Of a stretch of 64,000 nt of DNA, positions 1-11,700 are shown one piece after another. The notes beneath the pieces were generated by a model. It saw only the letters and a program-made list of their open reading frames with translations, was not told the origin of the DNA and did no database searches. The stretch is from Hypomesus transpacificus (Eukaryota > Chordata > Actinopteri > Osmeriformes > Osmeridae). The position numbers were made by a program, and so were the translations under genes. Position 1 is the first letter of the stretch. The number at the start of each line of letters is the position of its first letter. The DNA lies in contig NC_061075.1 in assembly GCF_021917145.1 (NCBI RefSeq), forward strand, positions 3,393,038-3,457,037, given 5' to 3'.

Positions 1-760
1 GCTCTAAATCATTGGAAAAGTGACTGCTAGACTTAAGTTTCTGCAAAACTACACTAACAAACCACACTACAACAGGAAAACAGCTGTGGGGCAGGAGAGT
101 GGAGGGTTTGTCTTTTGAAGGAATTTGAAGTCTCATCTTGTCAACTTTTTTTTCTTTTTAAGAAATGAATTACTGCATTTTGTAAACCCATGATGTGTAA
201 AGAAACAAAACTGTGGAATAAATTGCCTTTCTCTCTAGTCATCACCTAAGATGTGGTTATCAAACTGTCTGTTCAAGCTTGGTACTAAATGTAATGTCCA
301 ATTGAAAAGAACTTCAAAAGATTACGTAGAAATGACATTAAATTGTAACGGGAGATGGGATTGGTTGGAATAAGAACACTCTGGTTGTCTTGTGGAAACG
401 TAATATACAAAACCTGTGTATCCTGTGCCATAATGTAGAGCAAAATCTGTTGCTATTGTGAGATGGATTTGACCTGTTGCCCCATAAGGAGTCATTTCAT
501 GGGCACTTTCTAAGGATGTTTTAGCATCAGCTCCCATTCGGGCCCTGTGGGATGTGTGTACTGATTAAAATCCTGTTTGCTGATTTTTCTGTTCATTTCT
601 TTCCCCACACCTCTTTTTTCTTACATCTGGGATATGGTCTCTAACACATCTGATTTCATATGCATAAACCAAGAAATGCCATACATTGATTTTATCACCT
701 TGTTTACAGACAGATCAAATAAATTTATTCCAACCAGATCAGTCCTGTTACGTGCGTCTT
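1..760 (+). other. Probable 3' UTR end of a plus-strand neighbour
   Basis: No coding exon is recognisable here. AATAAA signals lie at 217-222 and 718-723, and the second is followed by a T/GT-rich stretch at about 747-780, the layout of a vertebrate poly(A) site. The sequence is AT-rich like a 3' UTR. In human the gene facing the 3' end of RNF13 is PFN2, so this could be the tail of pfn2, but that is synteny inference only. The short open frames here look like chance. Confidence 0.35.
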
Positions 761-898
761 TTGTCTCTGTTGTTTGTATTGTAAAGGGGACATGGGGTTT
801 GGAGTTGAGCTGGAGTCGGTATGGAGACGGCTGCTACAATGGGCTGAGGTAGAATCATTCAACTGAATTGGCCTTAAAGACTCCATGTAAAAGGGAGA

Positions 899-1078
899 TA
901 CATTTAGCAGACACTTATCCAGAGCGACTTACAGTAAGTACAGGGACATTCCCCCCGAGGCAAGTAGGGTGAAATGCCTTGCCCAAGGACTCAACATAAT
1001 TTGACTTGGCGGGGAATCGATCCGGCAACCTTCTGATTACTAGACCGACTCCCTCACCGCTCAGCCAGCTGACTCCCC
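899..1078 (-). repeat. tRNA-derived SINE, copy 1
   Basis: On the minus strand this reads as a tRNA-like head with a box A-like GCTGAGCGGT..., then a degenerate box B, then a body containing CCTTGGGCAAGGCA, ending in the tail AGCGACTTAC...CTGCTAAATG. It is the same family as copies at 2900-3091, 7967-8153 and 29626-29818. It lies just beyond the rnf13 poly(A) signal. Confidence 0.8.
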
Positions 1079-1169
1079 ATCTGATTTTTTTCTAGGTAGA
1101 AAAGCCCTTGACTGTCACAAATCTATAAATGTCAAATGCTGATTAGTGGATAAATAAGTGATTGATTCA

Positions 1170-2394
1170 CTCTTGACAAAAGTAGTTTCTTTATTGAAGT
1201 GAAATTGGATTGAATAGACATGGGTATTGAAGACGTTTACAACTGGACAACACAACTCAAAAGGCAACAGGACATAACATGGAACAGTTCAAGCCATGTT
1301 AGAAACAAAAAACTTCCACTTTTAGATCTGACTAGTTACAGTATTTAAATATATGCAGAGGACCAAAAATCAACCACCTTCAAAACAATCTTATGGAGGG
1401 GGTTATAATTGCCCGCGGGGAGCCAAATGAAGGCTCAACATGGGCTATTTGACAACCTCTAGTTAAATGTATTAGAATAGCAAACTGCTGCCTAAGTCTC
1501 TCCTGTTCCACATGACTTCTGAGTTGATGCCTACGATGGTGTGAATACACAACGTACAACTTTTCTCTGCTAACAAAACTCAACTGCCTAACCGGTTTGG
1601 CCACTTGTGAATGATACTGTCCAGTCACTGCAAACTCACACAGCGGTACGAGTGACTGATCGCTGGCTAGAAACAAATTGGCAAGTCTTGTGGTCTTCTC
1701 TAGCCGTATATTCACAAAGAAAATGTCAGTTTGAATTTTACAAAACAAAAACGACAAAAAAAAAACATGCTGCATAGTCATTTGATTAGGATCTCTATGC
1801 AGCAAAGAGTATTTACATTAGAAGTTTCATTAGTTTGCTTCCCCACCTTCTGATACAGAGGCATACAGATAATGCAGGCTACAAAATAATCAAAGATAAA
1901 GATGTTATGTATGGTGTTCTATACATTTTATATACAATAATGCTTTCACTCGGTTGTGTGTCAAACATGCTCTCAGGCACAAACCCAGAGTTGCTTCACA
2001 GTGACTAAGGTTGACAGTAACAGTAAACCTGCTGTAATCCATCCCTAAACTGACCAACCAGAGCCCAAAGCAGGGTGCACACGCAACAGTTCTGTATCAT
2101 TTGCACCACATAGCCCCAAAACACACAATGACTCACAATCCCATCTAGATTTTTCAGCGTATAGCCGGGCCCCCAGCAATCAGGTAAAAAAAACGAGAAT
2201 TCATATTTTCTTTCTAACGTGAGGGTGAGGGGAAGGGGGGGAGACTAAATACGAAGCAGTGACGTAAAAATGAAACACAAATCCGTATAGGCCACTCCCT
2301 CAATGTGAGTTTCCGTTGCTTTGAATCCGGTGGGTTCTGTAGGTGAGGGAAGGCGGGGCCTTGCAATGTGACAATCAAGACTATCCAGTCGGGG
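1170..2394 (-). other. rnf13: rnf13 3' UTR with poly(A) signal
   Basis: This is the stretch after the rnf13 stop codon, read on the minus strand. AATAAA lies at 1190-1195 (TTTATT on the plus strand). The sequence is AT-rich without conserved coding potential. The exact cleavage site is inferred, and about 1.2 kb of UTR would result. Confidence 0.55.
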
Positions 2395-2762
2395 TCAGAC
2401 GCGGGGCGGGCCGTGGCCCTCCAAGCGCAACGGCTGCTGCAGCTGCACCACCACCGTCTCCACGGTGACCTCCTCCTCGCTGTCGTCGCTGGTGTCCAGC
2501 TCGTCCTCGTACTCGGAGGACTCCTGCTCGGGGTCGGAGCGCGACGCGCCGGACATGGTGCCGAAGGAGTGGGCGCTGGTGGACGCCAGGGAGCGCAGCA
2601 GCGGGGTGCTCTCCGACACCTCCTCGTTCTCCTCCGGGCCGCTCTCCCCCTCCTCCGACTCGGAGTCCGAGTCGCCCTGGGAAGGCACCACCTTCTGCTT
2701 GCACACGGGGCACGTCTTCTTGGTTTTAGTCAGCCAGGGATCCACGCACTTGCTGTGGTAGG
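2395..2762 (-). CDS. rnf13: rnf13 coding exon 9 (RING end and acidic tail)
   Basis: The exon starts after a CTGCAG acceptor, completes an Ala codon and gives the second half of the RING-H2 ([12 protein letters not shown], then CPVC). An Asp/Glu/Ser-rich tail follows with [10 protein letters not shown] and VVVQLQ, both matching the RNF13 C-terminus. The stop TGA is at 2397-2395. It is locally very GC-rich, which explains the long chance frames on the other strand. Confidence 0.95.
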
Positions 2763-5700
2763 CTGCAGGAAGGGGGAGTAGAGGAATACCCAGGAACAGT
2801 ATGTTAATCCCGACAGTTCAAACCGTTAACTTAAAGGTGAAACGTACAATGCCTCTGGCTCACGCCCTCGCTCCAATCAAAGGTTGTTAGAGGTGTGTAG
2901 GGGTCAGATGGCTGAGCGGTTAGGGAGTGGGGCTATTAATCAGAAGGTTGTTGGTTCGATTCCCGGCCGTGCCAAATGACGTTGTGTCCTTGGGCAAGGC
3001 ACTTCACCCTACTTGCCTCGGGGAGAATGCCCCTGTACTTACTGTAAGTCGCTCTGGATAAGAGCGTCTGCTAAATGACTAAATGTAAATGTGTGTCGTT
3101 ATCAAACTGACTGAGGTGGACTTGAACAGTTTATCGAGTTTATCGTTTAAAACGAGGGGATAGGGCATGCATTTCTGTATTTCTAACTAACTAGTGTGTG
3201 CATGTCAAGTAGTCAGTATAAACTAGTTAGTTTACCTTATTTAGCCAGAGACTAAATGGTTTAGGCTTTTAAGGTAGCCAACACGCAGCAATTATTTACA
3301 TTTTGCCTCGATTGTTTTGATTTGTGGCCAAACTTGCGAGGCGCGCTACTCATGAACAACGTCAGAAACTATGACATGGCACTCCCTCTTTTTTTGAAAG
3401 CAGTTGCGATTGCATCAGTCAACATGGAACGAATGAGGTCGAGCCGTACTCTCGAGCCGTCGTCTCTCAAACCTCGGGTCTCCGTGTTCCCCATGTCGTG
3501 AAAGCAGAAGAGACTGAAAAGGTTCTGAAAGTAGGATAGCTTTCTAAAGCACGGCAGGGCTATAGCCAGGCCGTCAGCATTAGACGCAGCAGCAAAGCCA
3601 AGCAGATGATTTCTGGAACTAACCCGACGGGCTTAGTTCCAAGAAATGCTCGAGTCCTAACTGACACATCATCACATGAGGCCGATAGTGGTGTTCAACA
3701 GAGGCCATGTCTGAGGCTCTATGGTGGGGGACTAAGTCCTGGGACAACTCGACTGCCCCCTGAGGTTTCCCCCTCTTTTCGGAAGGGTTTAGATTGGATG
3801 TGTTGACATCCATGGGCAACTGTGAAGCTCTTTGTAACATTACTTTGGACTTGGGACTTTACAAATGTTATAACATTTGGACAACTCTAGTTTTTGGCAC
3901 AATGGTGCGGCAAATTAAGCCTTACACACAGGGATTACCTGGAGCCATAGAGGTGTTTTCCTAGTGGTAGATGTGAAGGGTAGTGGAGAGGTTATAGAGG
4001 AGAAGGACAGGTGTTCTGTGAGACAATGAGGGGGCACATTCCTGAGGGGGCACCGAAGGCGGCAGGGTGTTGGGGCCGGCCGATGCTTGGTGGTGTTTGC
4101 CGGGCGGAGATGTGTGACACGGGGTGGACAACGTTCAACAAGACCAGTGGGAGTCTCACCGTGGGAACAGGGCAGGACGCGTAGCTTGTCGCCTTCCTCG
4201 TACTCATCCAGGCAGATGGCACACACATCGTAGGAGTCCCCTGGGTCAAAAAGAGAAAAGAGATCACCACCTGTACTGTGCCGGGCACACGGCTTCCCAG
4301 AACCATAGCCTTTCAAATGTCCCATCCCTTTAGACTATGGAAATCCCCCTTGAAAAGAGACACACTTTATACAGGAGCAACCGAGATGATGACTCATCGC
4401 TACTGTAGTGTAAAACCATTCCTCCACACGCTGCTCATTTCCTTGCATTGATCTTGAGATAGCCCCTTCCCCCCCTCACACATTCCCACCAGGTAGTGTT
4501 GTGCCAAACTGCTCCCAGCTGCATTTCCTTTTTCAGGCCTGACGTTCCCGGGGAGGAGCTGGGGCTGCCTGGAGCCGACAAAGATCGGAAGAGAGAGAGA
4601 AAAAAAAAAAGGCGGCCCAGGAATTTCAGAACGCACTCCCTTACAAATTCCTGAGTTCCTCTCCCTTCCCCAGCGTAGGGGGAGATGGTCATGCAGGGTG
4701 GTGGGCTGGCTGGCCGGCATGTTTACGTAAGCTCGAAATGAGCATGATTTCCCCTTAGTACTGGTGCCAGGGTTGCATGTGACCGTATAAGGATAGGGAC
4801 TCACATCGACTACAAACCACCCCCTTTAACTGGACGTCAGCCTTTTTCTTTTCGTTTTTTCTCTGTCTCTCTCCCTCTCCTGTCCATCTCCATGTTCTTA
4901 GACAATCCTCCTCCTGTCTCTCTGAACCTTACGTTTTTTCCCCCCCAAAAAATCCCTGTTTCCTCATTCTGCTAATCTTTAACATTTCTTAATCTTTTTA
5001 CCTCTCCCTTTCTCTAGCACTCTCTTTCTGCCCTTTAACCCAGTTCTAGACAGGGGCTGGAGAAGAAAGGACTTTTCTAAAGGCATGGATCCAGAGAAAA
5101 CTTAGGAAATGCTGAACTGTGGCACTGGGCTATTCTGAGAAGCTGAACCCTAAGCAAAAAACACCACCACAAACTCAAGGGGCTGTATTTATGCACTGCT
5201 AAAATGCAGCACAACAAGACAGACTTTCTAGAGCTACGATGCGAAACAATTCAACCTAAAACAGATTAAAGGTCTTCTGGATGCAATCCCAAAAGCCATA
5301 TTTAAATCTTGTTTTGCCCTTTCTAGACTATCCTAGTTAGCTGTGGTAAGTGTTGGTCAACAAGAGGCTGAGCAACAAAACAGCTGCTGTTTGAGTAATT
5401 TGTGGTCATGGTCAGGTCAACTGCTGCACGAAAGGGATTATACCACGCAGGCTGATCAAAGGAGCTGGTGTGTGCACAAGGCTACTCACTCTCCTTCCTG
5501 GAACCTTTGCTGGGCAAAGTTACTAACGTCATTACTATATACCTCAGATCAATCACATGTGAGCATAGGGGGGAAAACAGAATTATCGGGATGTCTGAGC
5601 AGAAACCAAACCCGAGACCCAGGACATTTCTAAACCAGATGGTCATGTTCACTATTTCTAGAAAATAAAGAAGGCAGTTTAAACTATTCACAATTTATTT

Positions 5701-8700
5701 TTGTGCTGAATCAGGCTTTATTTACTTCGTTTGGCAACCCGAGTAGTAACGCTAGCTTCTGACATCACAGAGAGGACGTTTGGGCCAGTAGCTCAAAAGA
5801 GTTCAGCCCTCCATTTTGCTCCAGTCAGCCAGGCAGCATTCCTGAATCTCAGGAGGCAGCACACAAGCCTCCTGAACTCATCTGAATGACTGTGTGGACG
5901 TGAGTGTGTCGGAGAAAGAGAGAAGAGAAGCATTCGCACGGTTACCTACGGCTCAGGCCAGCAAGGCCGTGGCAACTGGCAGTGAAGGCTGGGTTCTGTG
6001 GCTGAGAGAGAGAGAGAGCTCTCTGTATTCCCATCCTCGTGTCTCACACACAGCAGCATCTGAGCCACTGCAGCTGCTTTGTCTAAGAGTGTGTGTGTGT
6101 GCGTGTATGTGCACACTCAGCGTTCAGCCCAGGGTTGGGACAGAAAACAAAAAAAGCCAATGGGAGGGAGCAGTGTGACTCATCATGGACCAGTCCTCCA
6201 ATCGCAGCACCCCAGGGAAAATGTAATTGGCGGCCAAGGGTCAGAGGGAAAGCCCAGCTTCACGCACACACCCACTTTGGGCTCGGCCTCACTTCTTTGC
6301 TAGGCTGGGTGTGAGGTTTGTCTGTCGGCTCCCGTCTGGTGATGAAACCACACACACAGAGAGAGTCGGGTCTCTATGCCCTAACCAGAAACAGACACCA
6401 CAACCAGAATTCATTCTCACTGCATGAGTATGCAATGGGTAAGAGGAATGACGCAAGGGCTCCCAATAGGAGAAGGTGCATATACAGTACAAATATCCTG
6501 TTAGGCTAGCTTGCTTACTGGCTGATGCAATTCGGGATAACATTTCTGCGTGTCAATGTAAAGCAGTTCTTGTCAATACAGGCTGTGATATTAGACAGGC
6601 CAGTATTACCTAACAATATCAAACATACAGTCTTCTTGCATTACATGCAGTTCATACTAGAATTGTACGCTAATTACGCTTGCATTGTGCTCTTCACCGA
6701 CAATTGTTGTCGCCTATTCAGAAGAGATCCCTTTGTGCTCTTGTATGTACTGTCTGTGCAGGCTCATGCAAGTCTGACATGCAAGTCTGACATCATCCCA
6801 CGCCCACCTTCTCTGTCCCCTGCCAAATTCCTCGCGCTGTGTGATAGCAGTGTTGTTTGCGCCTGCACTCGCATCAGCACGGCTCAGAGCCAATAGAGCA
6901 ATTAGCAATAGGTTGCTAATCAGCTAGCATCTCATCTGGCCTGAAAACAGCGCCTGCGACGCTCCAAACTAATGCCTGCTTATTCACACTTGCAGGGGTA
7001 TAATTGCATTTGTGGACAATAGCGCGCTTGGGATTAGCATTAGCATTGCAACCAGCACGATAGGGGTGACACGTTAGAGTATTAGCATAACACGAAGATG
7101 AGACATATTGCCCATGGCTACAGATACGGCTACAGTAGATGTTAGTTCTAATTGTCCATGACCCACTGGTACTTGTGAGAGCGGAAGTTGAATCATTAAC
7201 TTGAGTGCTTTCTGTCTTAACAGCGCGGCGTAAACTGATACTGGTGATGCTCTACTAACAATAGTGCATGCGCCTCAGTAACGTTAGTGCGCAAATTGTT
7301 AACAAAGACAACAATGCAGCAAAACACTGCAAGCTACAACATTCCCAGGATAAAAAAAAAACATCAGAAAAGTCTCACTAACAGTATGATACAGTTCAAA
7401 ACCTGGGAGACTGTGTCAGTCTGAGCTGAGGAAGCCTTGTCCAGGCATGGCTCCCACTGTGAACCGCACACAGTGACCCCCTGGGTACGGCTGTCGGGCA
7501 CTCTGCCCAAAAACGTCAGGACGAGATTGGAAGAGTGAGGTAATGGAAGACGCTCCAGCGCCAGACCTGTCGGAGAAGCACTCGGCTGTGCAAATGTGTG
7601 CCACTGCGGACTACAGACAGCTAAAAATACCCCCTGCTTCAGCACGTGAGATTATGAAGGGGGATAAAAGGCAGGGCGTTCACATCGGCACATTGTAAAC
7701 AATGAATGCCAGGGGTCTGCTGAGTGAATTACAGGTCTCTCCACGATTCCAGGTTGTCATCGCTTCCATGCAGGGCGATAAACAGACAGATCAGTGTAGT
7801 GTGGGCTTTGCCAGCGATTAGCAGAAGTTGGAGATTCCAATCTGTCACCAATGCCAGCGTTCACCTTGCATTTTGACATGTTGCCAAACTGGGTTGGTAG
7901 GAATGACAATATGGCCTTCTGGAAACTGCTAACATGGCTTACGTTAGCATGCCGGAATTCCATCATTTACATTTAGTCATTTAGCAGACGCTCTTATCCA
8001 GAGCGACTTACAGTAAGTACAGGGACATTCCCCCGAGGCAAGCAGGGTGAAGTGCCTTGCCCAAGGACACAATGTCATTTGACACGGCCGTGAATCGAAC
8101 TGGCGACCTTCAGATTACTAGCCCGATTCCCTAACCGCTCAGCCACCTGACTCCCATCATGCAGTATCGGCCAATAGAAACAGAGGTGAACAACCTGGAA
8201 GAAATTCCTCTCTGGCACGTGGCCAGAGAGGAAGCCACCTACTTCTAAACTCCTCTCTCCATCATCCCAACAACAGGTGAACCCACAGCTGGCAAAAAAT
8301 TGTGATTTGACTGTGACGAACACAGCCCATGCCAGAAAATGCAGTCCAAATGTGTGTGTGTGTTGTTGCAGTCTCTACAATCATGTCCATCTACCAGCCA
8401 GCCAAAGAGTAGGAGTTCTGTTAGAAACCCCCAATTATAAGCTCTGTGAGGGGCTCACTTAGTATGCACCACCCAGACACAGCCAAAAGCTCCCTCTGTG
8501 TTCCCCGCACAGCCGATTCTGATCAGGGGCTTCCCACCCCAAACCTGCAGGGGCCTCTCAAACTCCAGGCAACACTGCACAGCCATAAGTGAAGATTGCC
8601 AACAACCCAGTGCTACTCAGGACTGATGCGTGGGCAGGGGTGTGCTAGACAAACCTCAGAAGTGGGACGAAAAACGTCATTTGCATTGCAAAGCGATGCT

Positions 8701-11700
8701 TTAAAATTACCTTTGTGTTGAGAAAGAGGGGGGGGGGGAGAGACACCAAATGCAAGTCTTCTGATGTCCAGAACTTTCTAAATGAAACTGGAAGCTTAAA
8801 AGGTGAAAACAGAAGACGTTTCGAAGTAAACTTCGCAACTTATACCCCTTTTCCACCAACGCATTTTGGGTGCCGTTCGGAGCCGGTACTTCATCGCGAA
8901 CCAGTTCTTTCTCTTTCGACAGACTGAGAACCGGAAAAGTGGTTCGTAGGTGGTTCGTACGTGGTTTGCAAATAGCACCACTTTGGAGCTGGGCTAGATT
9001 GGGAACCAAGTAAGAACCGCTTGGGGCGGGGTTACCGTGACCAACAAGACTAACAGAATCCTTTGACCGCCATTACTCTAAGTTTACAATTCATATTTCT
9101 AAGCTAAACGGTACTTGTAAATCAGCATCTGAATTAAAACGTAACTAGAAGTGGGCAGTGCAGTTGCTGAAAATGTGCTTATTTTATTGATGAAACTGCT
9201 AATTTGTAGATTTGCTCCGACTTTTCGATAGGCACTGCGATGCTAGCTAGGTTATCAAATGAGTGAAATGACACACAAATGTTATGAGCTATTGAGCCTA
9301 TATTTAACACAAATGTAATACACAAGCACTATACAGTAAAAGTTTATAAAATGTTGCGCTTATAATGCCAGTGTTGTCATACTGCTGCGAGTCCAGAGTA
9401 TTGCGCAATAGCCAAGAAAACATGCATCTCAACCTCGCGTTCTTAGCGTTCTTCGGATTGATAAACAGCCTTTAGACGAGCCCCGCTTTGTGTTTGGTTC
9501 TGCCGTGCTAGCGTTGCTGGGAAAGATGAGACGTATACAGTGACGTAACGACGTGGCTCTGTGGTGGCTCTCTAGCCCGTGGAAAAGCAAACCGGTTCTT
9601 AGAAGGCTCCATTCTTGAACCAGCCGAACTGGCTCTAGCACCAGCTCCAAACTAGCTCCCGGTTCACTTTGGAAGAAAAGGGGTAAAAGAGGAGACATTT
9701 CACATTACCAGTCGGTCAGAGATCGTAATGTCGTGGCATTCCATACACTCAGCCATGTGTCTCGTCTCAACAGAGAGGAGCTTTTATATGGGCAAAGGCC
9801 TTTGTGAAGAAATCAGACCCATATTAATCCGATTAAGTCATAGGCCCAGTGCTCCCTGGGAGAGGTGTCATAGAGCGTTCATAACATCACGCTCCTGGGC
9901 AGGTCATATGACACAGGGGCATCGTAGGGAAGCGCTAAAATAAGAGTTCATTTCCCCCAAGGTCACGGTTGACAAATTGTGGATCTTCTGTTCTGGAACA
10001 TTCCCACTGCCCTGAAGCAGAGGATAAAGGTTGCGTAGATAAAGGAGGGAGATTACCAGATTGCCAGTTGCCATAAATGTAAAAGTGAAGGCCTTTACGA
10101 TCCTAACCTCTTCGATCTGGTTGATGCAAACTGAGGCAGCCGTTTGACACACCCTATGTTTAGATTCTTTTGTTCTGTACTGACACATCTGCTTGTTGTC
10201 AGATACTCCCCTTTCCCTTTCAAGCAACCACATCAGCCCAGAAAGAAAATGAGCAAGGTCCCTTAAAACTGGAGCTNNNNNNNNNNNNNNNNNNNNNNNN
10301 NNNNNNNNNNNNNNNNNNNNNNNNNNNNNNNNNNNNNNNNNNNNNNNNNNNNNNNNNNNNNNNNNNNNNNNNNNNNGGAACAAGAATATCTTCTAAACCC
10401 AAACACACAAATTGAGCGGACGCCGGCTTCAATTAGCATAGACCTGGAGTTCATGCAGCCATGGCTGTGTACCTTTCTTGTACTTGTGAATGGGGAGTTT
10501 CTTCAGCTGGGTCCTTGCGCAGGCGGCTTCTACGGGCCCGATGTCGATCCTGGACAAACTTGGTGATCTGAGAGAAAAGGGAACAGTCGACAACGACAGC
10601 AGGTAGCTTACGAACCCCAACAATCTACAAGTAATCACGCCTCCCCCCCCTTGTCCAAGTAACTAGAAACGCTTGTTTGATCTTAAGGAAAAGGAACACC
10701 TCACAACGCTCCGCGCGGGGCAGTGCTACACACGCCATCGTTGCGACCTCCACCCTCGCTGAGGTCAGGGGCAGTTCCCACAACAGGTAGGCGAAGGCGA
10801 CCTACCATGAACACGACGATGAGGATGAGGCAGATCCCCACGATGATGAGGAAGGGGATCAGGTAGTACTCCAGCGGCAGGCTGAAGTCTGGCATGAGGA
10901 CCACGTGACCCCTGCCCGAGCGCAGCGGCCGTCGGGGAGACGGCGAGAGAGAGAGACGGCAAAACGTTAGTCGGTGGCCTTCGGGGGCCCTCCGTATAAC
11001 GTCGACCTACACGCGGGAACTTCGGGGCATAGATAGGCAGGCTAGCTTGTTGATGCTAGCCCGCCACGGGAGGTGACTCATTTCCAATTCCAGTGCACAT
11101 CACACAAAGGGGCTGTCACGTAATGGCTGGTCCGTCTGCTTAACGAGATTTCACACTGGTAAGTGAGGGGTTACGGGCCGATAACACCCATTTGCTACAC
11201 TCCCCTGTCATCACGTCATTGCACTGATACACGGGGGCTAATTCCGTTCACAGTGATGTGGGACTCAGGCCATGCACAGATAATGTGCAATGTCTGGATG
11301 AAATAGATACAAACCCTGATGAAAAAAGGATGTTAAAGATGATGAAAAGAAATGTAAAAAAAAAAAAGCTAGGCCTGCTTTAGGCTATTTTGGAGGGACT
11401 GATAAACTAATTCCGGGTTTATCACCTCAGCGTACTAGGGTAGTGGTGACACATTAATAAATGAATCATTTCCCTTTGGTTATGGCACCATGTTAATTGC
11501 AGCCATTGTGACATAATAATGTAGAAGAGGCTTGGACTGCAAACAGACTGTCACAGCTGGTTAACAAGAGTGGTTAATCAGCCATTTGTCAATGTTTCCT
11601 GATTGAAAGTCATTAAATAAAAAGTCCTATGTAATCTACATTATGCTGACAGATTCATAGAGACAGCATTCTTGATTCTTGGACAGTCTTGAATTCAAAG

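Larger units (their letters stand above)
4241..10472 (-). other. rnf13 intron 7 (about 6.2 kb)
   Basis: It holds a SINE (7967-8153), an inverted-repeat element (8843-9685), small GA and GT repeats near 6.0-6.1 kb, a G run near 8730 and the 100-N gap (10277-10376). Elsewhere I see no conserved exon, and the short open frames are not supported by splice sites or recognisable protein. Confidence 0.7.

Noticed and set aside
2368..2781. Open frames on the plus strand over rnf13 exon 9
   Set aside because: They are shadows of the GC-rich coding exon on the minus strand, which has clear RING and tail similarity.
2900..2960. tRNA gene, from box A and box B-like words
   Set aside because: The words belong to a SINE head. 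The clover-leaf does not close, and the same unit recurs with a SINE body and tail.
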